Shown piece by piece: positions 1-8,129 of a stretch of 64,000 nucleotides of DNA. The position numbers and the translations under genes are program-made. Origin of the DNA: Natronomicrosphaera sp040876735 (lineage in GTDB: Bacteria > Planctomycetota > Phycisphaerae > Phycisphaerales > Phycisphaeraceae); assembly GCA_040876735.1 (NCBI GenBank), contig JBBDPC010000129.1, forward strand, positions 9,277 through 73,276. The letters are read 5' to 3'. Below the pieces are notes generated by a model, which saw nothing but the letters and a program-made list of their open reading frames with translations, searched no databases and was not told where the DNA came from. Position 1 is the stretch's first letter. Each line of letters starts with the position of its first letter.

Positions 1-825
1 GCCCGCGAGACGAAGAAGGAGCGCAGCGTCATCCACCTCAGCGAGTCGTGCAGCTTCGGCGGCCAGTCGATCGCCGTCATCGCCGGTCCGTGCAGCGTGG
101 AAAGCGAGGAGCAGATCATGCAGACCGCCCGCATGGTCAAGGATGCCGGGGCGCATGCCCTGCGTGGCGGCGCGTTCAAGCCGCGCACCAATCCTTATGC
201 CTTCCAGGGCATGGGCGAAGAAGGCCTGAAGCTGCTGGCGGCGGCGCGGGCGGAAACGGGGCTGGCCGTGGTGACGGAAGTAGTCACGCCCGAGGACGTG
301 GACCTTGTCGCCGCGTACGCCGACTGCCTGCAGATCGGCACGCGTAATGCGCAGAACTACAAGCTGCTCGAAGCGGTGGGCAAGCAGGACAAGCCGGTGC
401 TTTACAAGCGCGGCATGTCGATGACGATCGACGAGTACCTCCAGGCGAGCGAGTACATCCTCGCGGCGGGCAACTCGAACGTGATCCTCTGCGAGCGCGG
501 CATCCGCACGTTCGAAGACCACACGCGTAACACGCTGAGCCTGTCGGCCGTGCCGGAATTGCACCATCGCACGCATTTGCCGGTGGTGGTCGATCCGTCG
601 CATGGCACGGGGCACGCGCGGCTGGTGCCGGACATGACGCGGGCGGCGGTGGCGGCGGGCTGCGACGGCCTGGCGATCGAGGTGCACCCGGACCCGGAGC
701 ATGCGCTGACGGACGGGGCGCAGTCGGTGACGCCGGCGGTGCTGGCGCAGATCATCGCGACGGTGCGCCGCGTGGCCGAGGCGGTGGATCGCACCTGCGC
801 CGCGCCGGTGGCCGTGCACGCATAA
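1..825 (+). CDS. aroF: 3-deoxy-7-phosphoheptulonate (DAHP) synthase, 5'-truncated by the window edge
   Basis: Catalyses condensation of phosphoenolpyruvate and erythrose 4-phosphate, the first step of the shikimate pathway to aromatic amino acids. The frame is open from base 1, so the start lies upstream. About 274 codons are visible. Signature blocks in order are IAGPCSVES (bases 79-105), the KPRTNPYAFQG block, VLYKRGMSM, and VVDPSHGTGHARLV followed by LAIEVHPDPEHALTDGAQS. These identify the type I-beta (AroF/KDO8P synthase-like) family, in which the metal-binding Cys of GPCS, the His of DPSHGTG and the Glu of IEVHP are conserved. The missing N-terminus could hold a small regulatory domain, as in some relatives. 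It ends with TAA, convergent with the prenyltransferase gene on the minus strand. Confidence 0.93.
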   Translation, partial: ARETKKERSVIHLSESCSFGGQSIAVIAGPCSVESEEQIMQTARMVKDAGAHALRGGAFKPRTNPYAFQGMGEEGLKLLAAARAETGLAVVTEVVTPEDVDLVAAYADCLQIGTRNAQNYKLLEAVGKQDKPVLYKRGMSMTIDEYLQASEYILAAGNSNVILCERGIRTFEDHTRNTLSLSAVPELHHRTHLPVVVDPSHGTGHARLVPDMTRAAVAAGCDGLAIEVHPDPEHALTDGAQSVTPAVLAQIIATVRRVAEAVDRTCAAPVAVHA

Positions 826-865
826 GGGCGCGTTCACGCTCTTCCAACGACTCCGTGTCTTTCGA

Positions 866-891
866 GGCCGTGCGACTTAAGTCGCACGGCC
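866..891. repeat. 26-bp perfect palindrome, family P1 copy 1
   Basis: A perfect inverted repeat with arms GGCCGTGCGACTT, centred on CTTAAG. It lies between the convergent aroF and prenyltransferase genes, so it could end transcription in both directions, although no T-run follows on either side. A 31-bp sequence including this palindrome (864-894) recurs identically at 23030-23060. Confidence 0.9.
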
Positions 892-910
892 TTGGGGGAC
901 CGTGAAGCGA

Positions 911-1828
911 TCAGTTCACAACCACATTCACCACAACGTCCACCACCCCCGCCGCGCCCAGCGCGACGCTGATCACCCCGTTGACGGTGAGAAACACCAG
1001 CGGAATGCGATGCGTCTTCGACCCCGCCACCAGCACATGCTCCAGCACGAGCAGGCCCAGCGTCAGCGCTGCCGCCACCGCGAACACGACGCCAAGCTGC
1101 GGGCTCACCATTGCCATCGCCACCAGTGCAGCCGCCGTGACTCCATGCAGCCCCCGGCTCACCCACAACGCCGGCCGCACGCCCAGCCGTGACGGCATCG
1201 AAAAGAGTCCCTGCTCCCGATCCACCCCCACGTCCTGCAACGCGTAGATCACATCAAACCCCGCCACCCAGCACGTCACCAGCAACGCCAGCAGCCACGG
1301 CCCAGCCGACCCGAGATATCCTGGCTCAATCGCAATCGCCGCCGCCAACGGACTCAGCGCCAACGCTACCCCCAGCACGATGTGACACAGCCAGGTGAAC
1401 CGCTTGGTAAAGCTGTACCCCGCCAGGTACGCCGCCACCGCCGGCGACAGGACGACCGGCCACGGGTTGCCGTACAACACCCAGAACCCCGCCGCCGCCG
1501 CGACGAACCCCGCCGCGCACACCACCGCCGCGCCCAGCACGAACGGCCGACTGATCGCCCCGCTGGGAATCGCCCGCCCGGCCGTACGCGGGTTGTCCGC
1601 ATCAAAGCCCGCGTCCGCCCACCGGTTCACCGCCATCGCCAGCGTCCGCGCCAGTACCATGCAGACCACGATCAGCACGAACTCGCCGACGTACGGCAAC
1701 CGCCCCGCCGTCCCGGCCGCGAGAAACGTCGCCAGCAAGGCGAACGGCAGCGCAAAGACACTGTGGCTGAGCTTGATGTCACGCGCGAGAATCGCCACGC
1801 GATGCGGTAACGGCGTTGCAGTAGTCAT
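911..1828 (-). CDS. mqnP: UbiA-family polyprenyltransferase, probably MqnP of the futalosine menaquinone pathway
   Basis: An integral membrane prenyltransferase of 305 residues, rich in hydrophobic helices (about eight or nine). Both aspartate-rich signatures of the family are present: NRWADAGFDADNPRT near residues 68-82 and YALQDVGVDREQGL near 195-208. The variant first motif (NRxxDxxxD) and the presence of a UbiX homologue about 220 bp downstream on the same strand fit MqnP, which prenylates a dihydroxynaphthoate intermediate in the futalosine route to menaquinone. This assignment over plain UbiA is inferred. The ATG at 1828 starts an ILARDIKLSHSVFALPFA segment typical of the family's first helix. 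A TAAACT hexamer at 1854-1859 (minus strand) is a possible -10, giving a leader of about 18 nt. Confidence 0.85.
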   Translation of the reverse strand: MTTATPLPHRVAILARDIKLSHSVFALPFALLATFLAAGTAGRLPYVGEFVLIVVCMVLARTLAMAVNRWADAGFDADNPRTAGRAIPSGAISRPFVLGAAVVCAAGFVAAAAGFWVLYGNPWPVVLSPAVAAYLAGYSFTKRFTWLCHIVLGVALALSPLAAAIAIEPGYLGSAGPWLLALLVTCWVAGFDVIYALQDVGVDREQGLFSMPSRLGVRPALWVSRGLHGVTAAALVAMAMVSPQLGVVFAVAAALTLGLLVLEHVLVAGSKTHRIPLVFLTVNGVISVALGAAGVVDVVVNVVVN

Positions 1829-1864
1829 GGATCAATCAGTCCGAAAACGAACCAGTTTAGCGAT

Positions 1865-2061
1865 CCCCCGCGGACGGGTCACAGGGTAAGCGCATTTGGA
1901 TTAGGGTGGGGCGGGCGTCTCGCCCGCCTTCCCCGGTCGCTGAAGTAGCGACTATGTTTCAAGAACAGGCCTTCGGCCTATCGGCGGGCGAGACGCCTGC
2001 CCCACCGGGGGAAGAGCCAAATGCGATTCCCCCGCGGACGGGTCACTTAAGTGACCCGTCC
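1865..2061. repeat. Nested palindromic repeat cluster between mqnP and ubiX (family P2 copy 1 plus a long inverted repeat)
   Basis: Three elements overlap here. A long imperfect inverted repeat has arms 1891-1929 and 1983-2025, both built around GGGCGGGCGTCTCGCCCGCC-like sequence. A 26-bp perfect palindrome at 2036-2061 has arms GGACGGGTCACTT centred on CTTAAG. A half copy of its left flank (CCCCCGCGGACGGGTCAC) lies at 1865-1882, so the outer half-site also forms a direct repeat. The right end of the palindrome runs into the 3' end of ubiX and encodes its last four residues and stop. Confidence 0.85.
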
Positions 2062-2667
2062 AGCGTCCTTCCACCGCACATCCAACCCATGCGCCACCCC
2101 CAACAGGTCCAGCCCCCGCGCGACCACGAAGTCCACCAGGTCCTCGATCGTGCGCGGCATCATGTAAAACCCCGGGCTGGCCGGGCAGACAATCGCCCCC
2201 GCTTCGGTGACCGCCGCCATGTTGCGGATGTCGACCAGGCTCAACGGCGTCTCGCGATGCACCAGCACTAGTCGGCGGCGCTCCTTCAGCGTCACGTGCG
2301 CCGCACGGTGCAGCAGGTTCTGCGCCGAGCCGGTCGCGATGGCGGAGAGGCTGTTGCTCGAACAGGGCACGACGATCATGCCGTCATGCCGAAACGAGCC
2401 CGACGCGATCGCCGCGCCGACGTCGCGGTAGCTGTGCAGCACCAACCCCGCCGGCGTCGGCCCGCCCGCCTCGCCACCCGCCAGCGCCGCCGGGTCCACC
2501 CCCTCCATCCCCAACTCGTCATGCAGCAGCCGTTGGCCCAGGGGCGACACGACCACATGCGTCTCCACCTCCGCCGCCAGCAGCAACTGCACCGTCCGCC
2601 GCGCATACGCCGCCCCGCTGGCGCCGCTGACGCCGACCACGATGCGCTTGTCACGATCTGTTGTCAC
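2047..2667 (-). CDS. ubiX: UbiX-family flavin prenyltransferase
   Basis: Makes prenylated FMN, the cofactor of UbiD-type decarboxylases. In the futalosine menaquinone pathway it is needed for the decarboxylation step after MqnP. The protein has 206 residues, normal for the family. It shows the flavoprotein start IVVGVSGASGAAYARR (residues 9-24), the VVPCSSNSLSAIATG block, and RRLVLVHRETPLSLVDIRNM near residues 130-150, which is the UbiX/Pad1 phosphate- and FMN-binding signature. It starts with GTG at 2667, overlapping the upstream lipoprotein gene by 4 nt (GTGA), so it is the third gene of a dinG-lipoprotein-ubiX operon. The stop and the last residues GRVT are supplied by a dispersed palindromic repeat. 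Confidence 0.92.
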   Translation of the reverse strand: MTTDRDKRIVVGVSGASGAAYARRTVQLLLAAEVETHVVVSPLGQRLLHDELGMEGVDPAALAGGEAGGPTPAGLVLHSYRDVGAAIASGSFRHDGMIVVPCSSNSLSAIATGSAQNLLHRAAHVTLKERRRLVLVHRETPLSLVDIRNMAAVTEAGAIVCPASPGFYMMPRTIEDLVDFVVARGLDLLGVAHGLDVRWKDAGRVT

Positions 2668-3176
2668 GGCTGGTCCTTTGCATGGGCATCAGGTGTTTCG
2701 TCACGCTGCCCGTCGATGCCTGTTGCCTCATAATCTTGAATCTCCACGGACGCCACGACATCCCAGAGCAAGGGTGGCGAGGCCATCACAAACACGGCAA
2801 ACCTCTCTTCGTCCAGCATCGCCGCCACCGGATCATCACCACCAATCGATTGCCACACCCGCCCCTTCACTTCAACATCACGCAGCATTGGATCATTAAC
2901 CTGCGTCAACCATTGTCGCATCGGGCTTATGGTTTCGCCGTCGAGTTCGATCGTCACGGCAACCGCTTCTTCGCCACCGCCATAAGACATGTAAACGAAG
3001 CCGGGCTCCTCCTCGACCGTCGATTCCGGCATGTCGCGGGGAACAACGAACGACCTTACCGGCCCATATGGCGGCGTAATCACCCGCTCCTCCCGACCAC
3101 ATCCCGCAACACAGGCAAGCATCAGCACCAAGGCGAGCAGGCCGGTAGAGCGCGATCCATAACTGAGGTAAGACAT
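2664..3176 (-). CDS. Predicted lipoprotein of unknown function
   Basis: A protein of 170 residues with a basic N-terminus, a hydrophobic segment and the lipobox VAGC (Cys26), so it is probably exported and lipid-anchored. I do not recognise a domain in the rest. It is acidic, mixed alpha/beta in look, and ends in a hydrophilic Asp/Lys-rich tail. The gene begins 3 nt after the dinG stop, with an AAGGGGGA ribosome site inside the end of dinG, and overlaps ubiX by 4 nt. It is therefore translated as the middle gene of that operon. Nothing in the sequence links it functionally to either neighbour. Confidence 0.75.
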   Translation of the reverse strand: MSYLSYGSRSTGLLALVLMLACVAGCGREERVITPPYGPVRSFVVPRDMPESTVEEEPGFVYMSYGGGEEAVAVTIELDGETISPMRQWLTQVNDPMLRDVEVKGRVWQSIGGDDPVAAMLDEERFAVFVMASPPLLWDVVASVEIQDYEATGIDGQRDETPDAHAKDQP

Positions 3177-3179
3177 GCG

Positions 3180-5243
3180 TCAATTCCCCCTTTCCGCCGC
3201 CGCCTCCACATGCCGCACGGGCAGCTTCGGCAGCGCTTCGATGAACTGCTTGCCGTACCGCTTCGTCGCCACCCGCGGGTCGAGCACGACCACGCTGCCG
3301 CGGTCCTGCCGGGAGCGGATCAGCCGGCCGAAGCCCTGCTTGAATTTCAGGATCGCCTCGGGCAGCGAGTAATCCATAAATGGGTTGCCGCCGCGCTGGC
3401 GGATGCGCTCCATCCGCGCTTCGACCAACGGCCGATCGGGCACGACGAACGGCAGCTTCGTGATAATCACGTTCCGCAGCGCATCGCCCTGCACGTCCAC
3501 GCCCTGCCAGAAGCTGTCCGTGCCCAGCAGCACGCTGCGGCGGTCGTTGCGGAACTGCTCGAGCAACGGGGTGCGCTGCACGCCGTCACCCTGCACCAGC
3601 AGCGGCATGCCGCGCTGCGCCAGGTGCGGCCGCAGCCAGTCCGCGAGCTTGCGCAGCATCTGGTAACTGGTGAACAGCACGAACGCGCCGCCGTCGCTGT
3701 GGTCGAGCTGGCGCAGAATGGCGGGCCCGAGCTGCGCCTGATGCTGCGGATCGCTTGGCTCGGGCAGCGTGCGGTCGATCACCAGCTCCGCCTGCGTCTG
3801 GTAATCAAACGGCGAACCGAGCATCAACGCCTCTGCCATGTCACACCCCAACCGCGACCGCGCATGCGCAAATGCATCCGCCTCCTTGCCGCTCGCCTGC
3901 TTCTGTTCATGGCGCGTCGCCAGCGTCGCCGACGTCAGCACCACGCCCATCGGCTCGCCCTCCGGGCCCGTCGCCTCGAACAGATGCTCCCGCAATCGCG
4001 GTCCGACATCCACCGGTGAACAGGCCAGCTCCACCCGCCGAAACCGCTCGCCCCGCGTCGCCTCCAGCCAGTAGACGCAGTCTTCCTCGCTCTGCTCCAG
4101 CAGCGCCTTGAGGCTCGCCACCACGTCCCGGCAGCGCGACATGTAGCCGGCCAACTCATACCGGTCCGCCTCCTCCTCCACCTTCTCGCGCAGCCGGCTC
4201 AGCAGCAGGCTCAGGTCCTCCATCGGCTGGCCCAGCGTGTTCGCCACCACGTTCGCGTCGTCAATCCGGCCGTTCGTGCGGCCGTGGTTCGCCTGCCACA
4301 TCACCAGGTCGTCGAACTGCGCGTGGCTCGCCATGTCCGCCCGGCTCACCTGCTCGATCGCCCGTTGCAGCAGCGTCGGCTCCGGCTTCTTCAAGCTCGC
4401 CAGAAAGCCCCGGCCCGTCCGCTCGTTAAACAAGGCGTTGAGCAGGAACCGTACCTGCGACTCGGTCACCGACAGCCCGAAGTGGTCGCTCGCCACGTCC
4501 TCGACCATGTGCGCTTCGTCGAGAATCACATGGTCGTAAGGCGGCAGAAACCCCACCCCATCTTTCCGCAACGCCAGGTCGGAGAAGAACAGCGCGTGGT
4601 TCACGATCAGCAAGTCCGCGTTCTCCATCCGCCGACGGGCCTGCTGGTAGAAGCACTTGTTGTACGTCGGGCACCGCCGGCCCATGCAGTTGCCCGCGTC
4701 CGACCGCACCTTCTCCCACACGCCCGGCAACGTCCGCCCGAGTTGCGGCAGCGACGCCAGCGACCCGTCCGTCGTCTCGTACGCCCAGTCCTCCACCGCG
4801 TGCAGCGTCCGCACCAGCTCCGCATCGGCGAACAGGTCGACCTGCCGTTTGGACGCGTTCGCCAGCCGGCGCAGCGACACATAGTTGCCCCGGCCCTTGA
4901 CCAGCACGGCGGAGAACTCCTCGCCCAGTACCGCCTGCAGCAGCGGCACGTCGCGCTCGACGATCTGCTCCTGGAGCGCGATGGTATGCGTGGAAATGAC
5001 CACCCGCTGCTTCCGCTTGCCTGCTTCGCGGTTGGCGACGATCCGCTCGATGGCGGGCAGCAGGTAGGCGAACGACTTGCCGACGCCCGTGCCCGCCTCG
5101 ACCAGCAGCTTGTCGCCGGCCGCAAGCGTACGGCGGACCGCGTCAATCATGGCCGACTGCTCGGGCCGCTGCTCGAAGCGATCGCCCAGCCGGCGGGCGA
5201 CTGGCCCGGTGGGCGAGAGGATGGTGGCGGGGTCGAAACTCAC
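3180..5243 (-). CDS. dinG: DinG-family superfamily 2 DNA helicase with a substituted Fe-S ligand
   Basis: A 687-residue ATP-dependent 5'-to-3' DNA helicase of the XPD/DinG group, acting on damaged or structured DNA. Walker A is EAGTGVGKS (residues 49-57), the DEAH box is at 242-245, and the C-terminal helicase half carries SVLLGTDSFWQGVDV and QGFGRLIRS. The Fe-S region has Cys186, Cys191 and Cys197 in the spacing seen in E. coli DinG (x4, x5). The position of the usual first ligand reads KGRGNYVS, with Ser123 (codon TCG at 4877-4875) in place of Cys. It starts with GTG at 5243, and a TAAACT hexamer ends 6 nt upstream, so the mRNA may be leaderless. First gene of the dinG-lipoprotein-ubiX operon. 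Confidence 0.92.
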   Translation of the reverse strand: MSFDPATILSPTGPVARRLGDRFEQRPEQSAMIDAVRRTLAAGDKLLVEAGTGVGKSFAYLLPAIERIVANREAGKRKQRVVISTHTIALQEQIVERDVPLLQAVLGEEFSAVLVKGRGNYVSLRRLANASKRQVDLFADAELVRTLHAVEDWAYETTDGSLASLPQLGRTLPGVWEKVRSDAGNCMGRRCPTYNKCFYQQARRRMENADLLIVNHALFFSDLALRKDGVGFLPPYDHVILDEAHMVEDVASDHFGLSVTESQVRFLLNALFNERTGRGFLASLKKPEPTLLQRAIEQVSRADMASHAQFDDLVMWQANHGRTNGRIDDANVVANTLGQPMEDLSLLLSRLREKVEEEADRYELAGYMSRCRDVVASLKALLEQSEEDCVYWLEATRGERFRRVELACSPVDVGPRLREHLFEATGPEGEPMGVVLTSATLATRHEQKQASGKEADAFAHARSRLGCDMAEALMLGSPFDYQTQAELVIDRTLPEPSDPQHQAQLGPAILRQLDHSDGGAFVLFTSYQMLRKLADWLRPHLAQRGMPLLVQGDGVQRTPLLEQFRNDRRSVLLGTDSFWQGVDVQGDALRNVIITKLPFVVPDRPLVEARMERIRQRGGNPFMDYSLPEAILKFKQGFGRLIRSRQDRGSVVVLDPRVATKRYGKQFIEALPKLPVRHVEAAAERGN

Positions 5244-5249
5244 ACCAGC

Positions 5250-5255
5250 AGTTTA
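5250..5255 (-). promoter_or_regulatory. Candidate -10 element of dinG, leaderless arrangement
   Basis: TAAACT read on the minus strand, 6 nt before the GTG start of dinG. Transcription would begin at or next to the start codon. No Shine-Dalgarno sequence is present and no clear -35 box was seen. Confidence 0.45.
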
Positions 5256-5403
5256 CGTCGAAACGTTCGGGCTGTGTTCGAGTCGCCTCGGGCGTGCCCG
5301 GCCTCGTGATTCCCCTCCCCTTGGACGACCATGGCCGCTGGAGATCCCGCCGCCGCGTAGAAGCTCAAACCACGGATGCACACGGCTGGGAAAGCGAGAA
5401 AGG

Positions 5404-5660
5404 CAGTACCACGAAGAGCACAAAGAACACGAAGAAGAAGGAACAGGGAGTGAAGCAGAGAGCGTAAGTCCAATAGCCCCATGCGGAAGCATGGGGTTGA
5501 TGGCGTCCGGCGACCGAAAACCCCACGCTTTCGCGTGGGGCTATTGGGCTTGCGCTCTTTTCTTCACTCCTGCCTCATTCTTCTCCGCCTTCGTGTTCTT
5601 CGTGACTGATCTTGTCTCTGCTTGGCGTCTTGGCAGCTTGGCGACTTGGCGTTTTCCGAT
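5404..5660. repeat. Long intergenic inverted repeat with internal hairpins, and an octamer tandem array
   Basis: The 440-bp gap between dinG and the ankyrin gene contains no convincing gene. It holds a large imperfect inverted repeat with arms at about 5419-5496 and 5519-5606. Arm sequence includes AACACGAAG, AGGGAGTGAAG and CCAATAGCCCCA. Each arm ends at the centre with its own small hairpin (CCCCATGC/GCATGGGG and CCCCACGC/GCGTGGGG). At 5621-5652 there are four 8-base repeats of CTTGGCGN type. The inner hairpins resemble the GCCCAC...GTGGGC palindromes found elsewhere in the window. Confidence 0.8.
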
Positions 5661-5683
5661 CCGCGCGTATCCGTGGTTTCGCT

Positions 5684-6433
5684 TCACCATTCAGCGTTGG
5701 GCAGGCTTTCGGGCATGAAATCGCCGACGAACTTGCGCTCCATGCCATTGCCCCAGCCGGCGCCATGGTCGCTGGTGATGCTCTGGCGGGACTGCTCGCT
5801 GATCTTGTGCGGGCCGAAGCTCAGCAGGGCCAGGATCGATCCCGGGCGCAGGTGCTCGCTGGCCCAGGTCAGGGGGGAATCGCCGTGCGCGTCGCGCGCC
5901 GCACGGTCGCCGCCCTGTTCGAGCAGGTAAGCGATGATCGCTTCGTCGGCATAGGCGGCCGCGCGATGCAACGGGGTTTCGCCTTTCGTCCGCACGTCGC
6001 GCATGAAGGCCCCCGTCTCCTTGCCGGGAAGGGTCCGGGCGTTCACGTCGGCGCCGTGCTCGACCAGCAGGCGGATGACGTAGAGGTAGTAGGGGCGTCC
6101 GGCTTTGGCCAGCGCGTTGTGCAGCGGCGTCTCGCCGGTGTCGGCCACGGTGGCGTTGACGTTCGCCCCATGCTGGATCAGAAAATCGCACACTTTCCAG
6201 TGCCCGAAAAATGCGGCGTGGCCCAGTTCCTCATCGACGTTCAGGCTGCTCAGGTCGCCCCCGGCCTCCAGCACCGCCTTCAGGGCTGTGACGTCGTTGT
6301 AATACACGAACCACTGCATCACCTTGATCGCCCCTTCGTGAAGGACGTCTCGCCATTCGGGCAGACGGATCAGGTCGAACACCCGGTCGGTCCGCCCCCG
6401 GCTGATGTGCTGAAGGATCGTCGCTTTGTCCAT
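5684..6433 (-). CDS. Ankyrin-repeat protein
   Basis: A 249-residue protein from the ATG at 6433, which has a purine-rich site (GAGGCGGG) just upstream. An in-frame ATG 63 nt earlier would overlap the preceding gene and add an Arg/Pro-rich stretch, so it is less likely. It contains four or five ankyrin repeats, recognisable from LGHAAFFGHWKVCDFLIQHG, TPLHNALAKAG, VIRLLVEHGADVNA, TPLHRAAAYADE and SPLTWASEHLRPG. There is no signal peptide, so a cytoplasmic protein-interaction role is likely. It is the last gene of the pfkB-DUF4174-ankyrin set. The partner is unknown. Confidence 0.85.
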   Translation of the reverse strand: MDKATILQHISRGRTDRVFDLIRLPEWRDVLHEGAIKVMQWFVYYNDVTALKAVLEAGGDLSSLNVDEELGHAAFFGHWKVCDFLIQHGANVNATVADTGETPLHNALAKAGRPYYLYVIRLLVEHGADVNARTLPGKETGAFMRDVRTKGETPLHRAAAYADEAIIAYLLEQGGDRAARDAHGDSPLTWASEHLRPGSILALLSFGPHKISEQSRQSITSDHGAGWGNGMERKFVGDFMPESLPNAEW

Positions 6434-6492
6434 CTGCCCGCCTCGTTGCGAAGGGAAAGGGGATGATCGTGCGGCTGCCGGCGCTCGGCGTC

Positions 6493-6885
6493 TCAACGTT
6501 CTGCCGGATGAACCTTCGGCAGCGCGTCGAGTTGGGCGAACAGATCGTGCAGCCTCACCGGTTTGTGGCTGTAGAGCATCTGCTGGCCGTCGCGGTCGAG
6601 CAGGATGAGGGTGAACTTGCCGGCGTCGGCTTCCATCTCCTCGCGCAGACGGATGATGGTGTCGTGGTTGAGCGGTTGGCCGTCGAGGTAGCCTTCGTCG
6701 TGCCCGATGATGGTGAGGAGTTTGACATGGCGCTGGTTAAGCGCGCCCTGGCTGGCGGCGAGGGTCTGTTGCTGCCACTGGAGCGGGCCGTTGTCGCGGT
6801 AGGGGGCGAAGAGCAGCAGCAGGCGGTGATTGGCGCGGAGGCGGTCGAGGTTGGCGTCAAGGCCGGGGGCTTGGTCGTCTTGCAT
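6493..6885 (-). CDS. DUF4174-like protein
   Basis: A 130-residue protein with LDRLRANHRLLLLFAPYRDN near the N-terminus, then HVKLLTIIGHDEG and FTLILLDRDGQQMLYSHKPV. This order resembles the DUF4174 family, whose fold looks like a peroxiredoxin or thioredoxin without the CxxC. The protein has no cysteine. It lacks the secretion signal that many family members carry, so it may be cytoplasmic. The start has a GGAG ribosome site 5 nt upstream. It lies 40 nt downstream of pfkB and 59 nt upstream of the ankyrin gene on the same strand. Function unknown. Confidence 0.75.
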   Translation of the reverse strand: MQDDQAPGLDANLDRLRANHRLLLLFAPYRDNGPLQWQQQTLAASQGALNQRHVKLLTIIGHDEGYLDGQPLNHDTIIRLREEMEADAGKFTLILLDRDGQQMLYSHKPVRLHDLFAQLDALPKVHPAER

Positions 6886-6925
6886 GGGGTCTCCATCGAG
6901 CGGGTCGGCGTGGCGGCCGTGGATG

Positions 6926-7966
6926 TCAGGCGGTGTCGGAAAGGGCGTCGACGATGGTACATCGTTCGGCGAGTTCGGTCACGCGGTCGCGGTCGAAGCC
7001 GGCGACACCTGCGAGCAGGGCGTTGGCGCTGGCGGTGGCGATGCCCCAGCGGAGCACGTCTTCGGGCGCACGGCCGGCGGCGTGGGCGTCGAGCAGGCCG
7101 GCGAGCAGGCAGTCGCCGCAGCCGACGGTGTTGATCACCTCGTTGGCGGGGACGTCGCACCGGCCGCGCCACACCCGGCCCTGGTGGAACAGCAAAGCGC
7201 CGGCGGGGCCGAGCGTGACGACAACCCAGGCGACCCGGCGGGCGATGCGCCGGCCGGCGTCGATGATCGCCGCTTCGTCCGTGAGCGCGTCGGGCGCCTG
7301 GCCCAGGGCCTCCGCCAACTCCCGGCGGTTGGGCTTGATCATCCAGAGCATCTTCGACCCGCCGCTGCCGCCGACCGGCTCGGGCTCGGCGTCGGCGAGG
7401 CTGGCCATCTCCAGGCTGGTCGACTCCGCCAGCAGCCGGCCGCCGACGTCCAGCACAACCTTCGCGCCGCCGCCGATGGCGACATACATCAGCGTGTCGA
7501 AGTCGGCCATGTCCATGCCCTGCGGCAGCGATCCGGCGAACAGCACCAGCGCCCCGGGCCGGGCGAGCAGGCCCAGCTTGCTCACCAGGCGCTGGAGGTC
7601 GTGGCGGGTGATTTCGAACCCGGTGGTGCGGACGTGGGTGTCGGTGTGGTTTTTCGGGTCGAGGATGGTGATGTTTTCGCGCGTCGGGCCGCGCGCGGCG
7701 AGCAGTTGGCACAGCGACCGACCGGGCCGGGCCTCGGCGAGCAGATGCTCGAACTCCAGCATCTCCGCCTGCCCGACAAAGCCGGTAGCGACGTTGTCCC
7801 GGCCGATGCGGGCCAGCGCCCGCGAGACGTTGATGCCCTTGCCCGCGGGATAGCGCAAGGCCTCCCGGGCCTTGACGTGCTCGCCGACGTGGAAGTCATC
7901 GACCTCCAGCACGCGGTCGATGGCGGTGTTGAGCGTCACCGTGATGATGGCGTTGGTGGGGGGCAT
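6926..7966 (-). CDS. PfkB-family sugar-phosphate kinase, 1-phosphofructokinase/LacC type
   Basis: An ATP-dependent kinase of phosphorylated hexoses. The subfamily start ITVTLNTAIDRVLEVDDF, the PAGKGINVSRALAR block and LWMIKPNRRELAEALG match 1-phosphofructokinase and tagatose-6-phosphate kinase. The C-terminal signature reads NTVGCGDCLLAGLL. The catalytic Asp of GxGD is kept, but Ala and Ser of the usual GAGDS are both Cys. The ATG at 7966 gives 346 residues. A TTG at 8005 with GAGGAG close upstream is an alternative and would add 13 residues. The exact substrate cannot be fixed from sequence, and no sugar transporter lies nearby. It heads the three-gene minus-strand set. Confidence 0.85.
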   Translation of the reverse strand: MPPTNAIITVTLNTAIDRVLEVDDFHVGEHVKAREALRYPAGKGINVSRALARIGRDNVATGFVGQAEMLEFEHLLAEARPGRSLCQLLAARGPTRENITILDPKNHTDTHVRTTGFEITRHDLQRLVSKLGLLARPGALVLFAGSLPQGMDMADFDTLMYVAIGGGAKVVLDVGGRLLAESTSLEMASLADAEPEPVGGSGGSKMLWMIKPNRRELAEALGQAPDALTDEAAIIDAGRRIARRVAWVVVTLGPAGALLFHQGRVWRGRCDVPANEVINTVGCGDCLLAGLLDAHAAGRAPEDVLRWGIATASANALLAGVAGFDRDRVTELAERCTIVDALSDTA

Positions 7967-8129
7967 GGTGGTGTTGGTGGTCGGAGGTCCCGCTCTTTGT
8001 CGCAAGGCTCCTCAGTGCGGGCGTGAGGTCCTGCTGCGTGGTCCAGGTTAAGCGTTACCGTCAGCGTAACCGATACAAACAATATCCGCCTCAGGCTTGC
8101 AGGACGCAACATTGTGGGAGATGTCTGTC

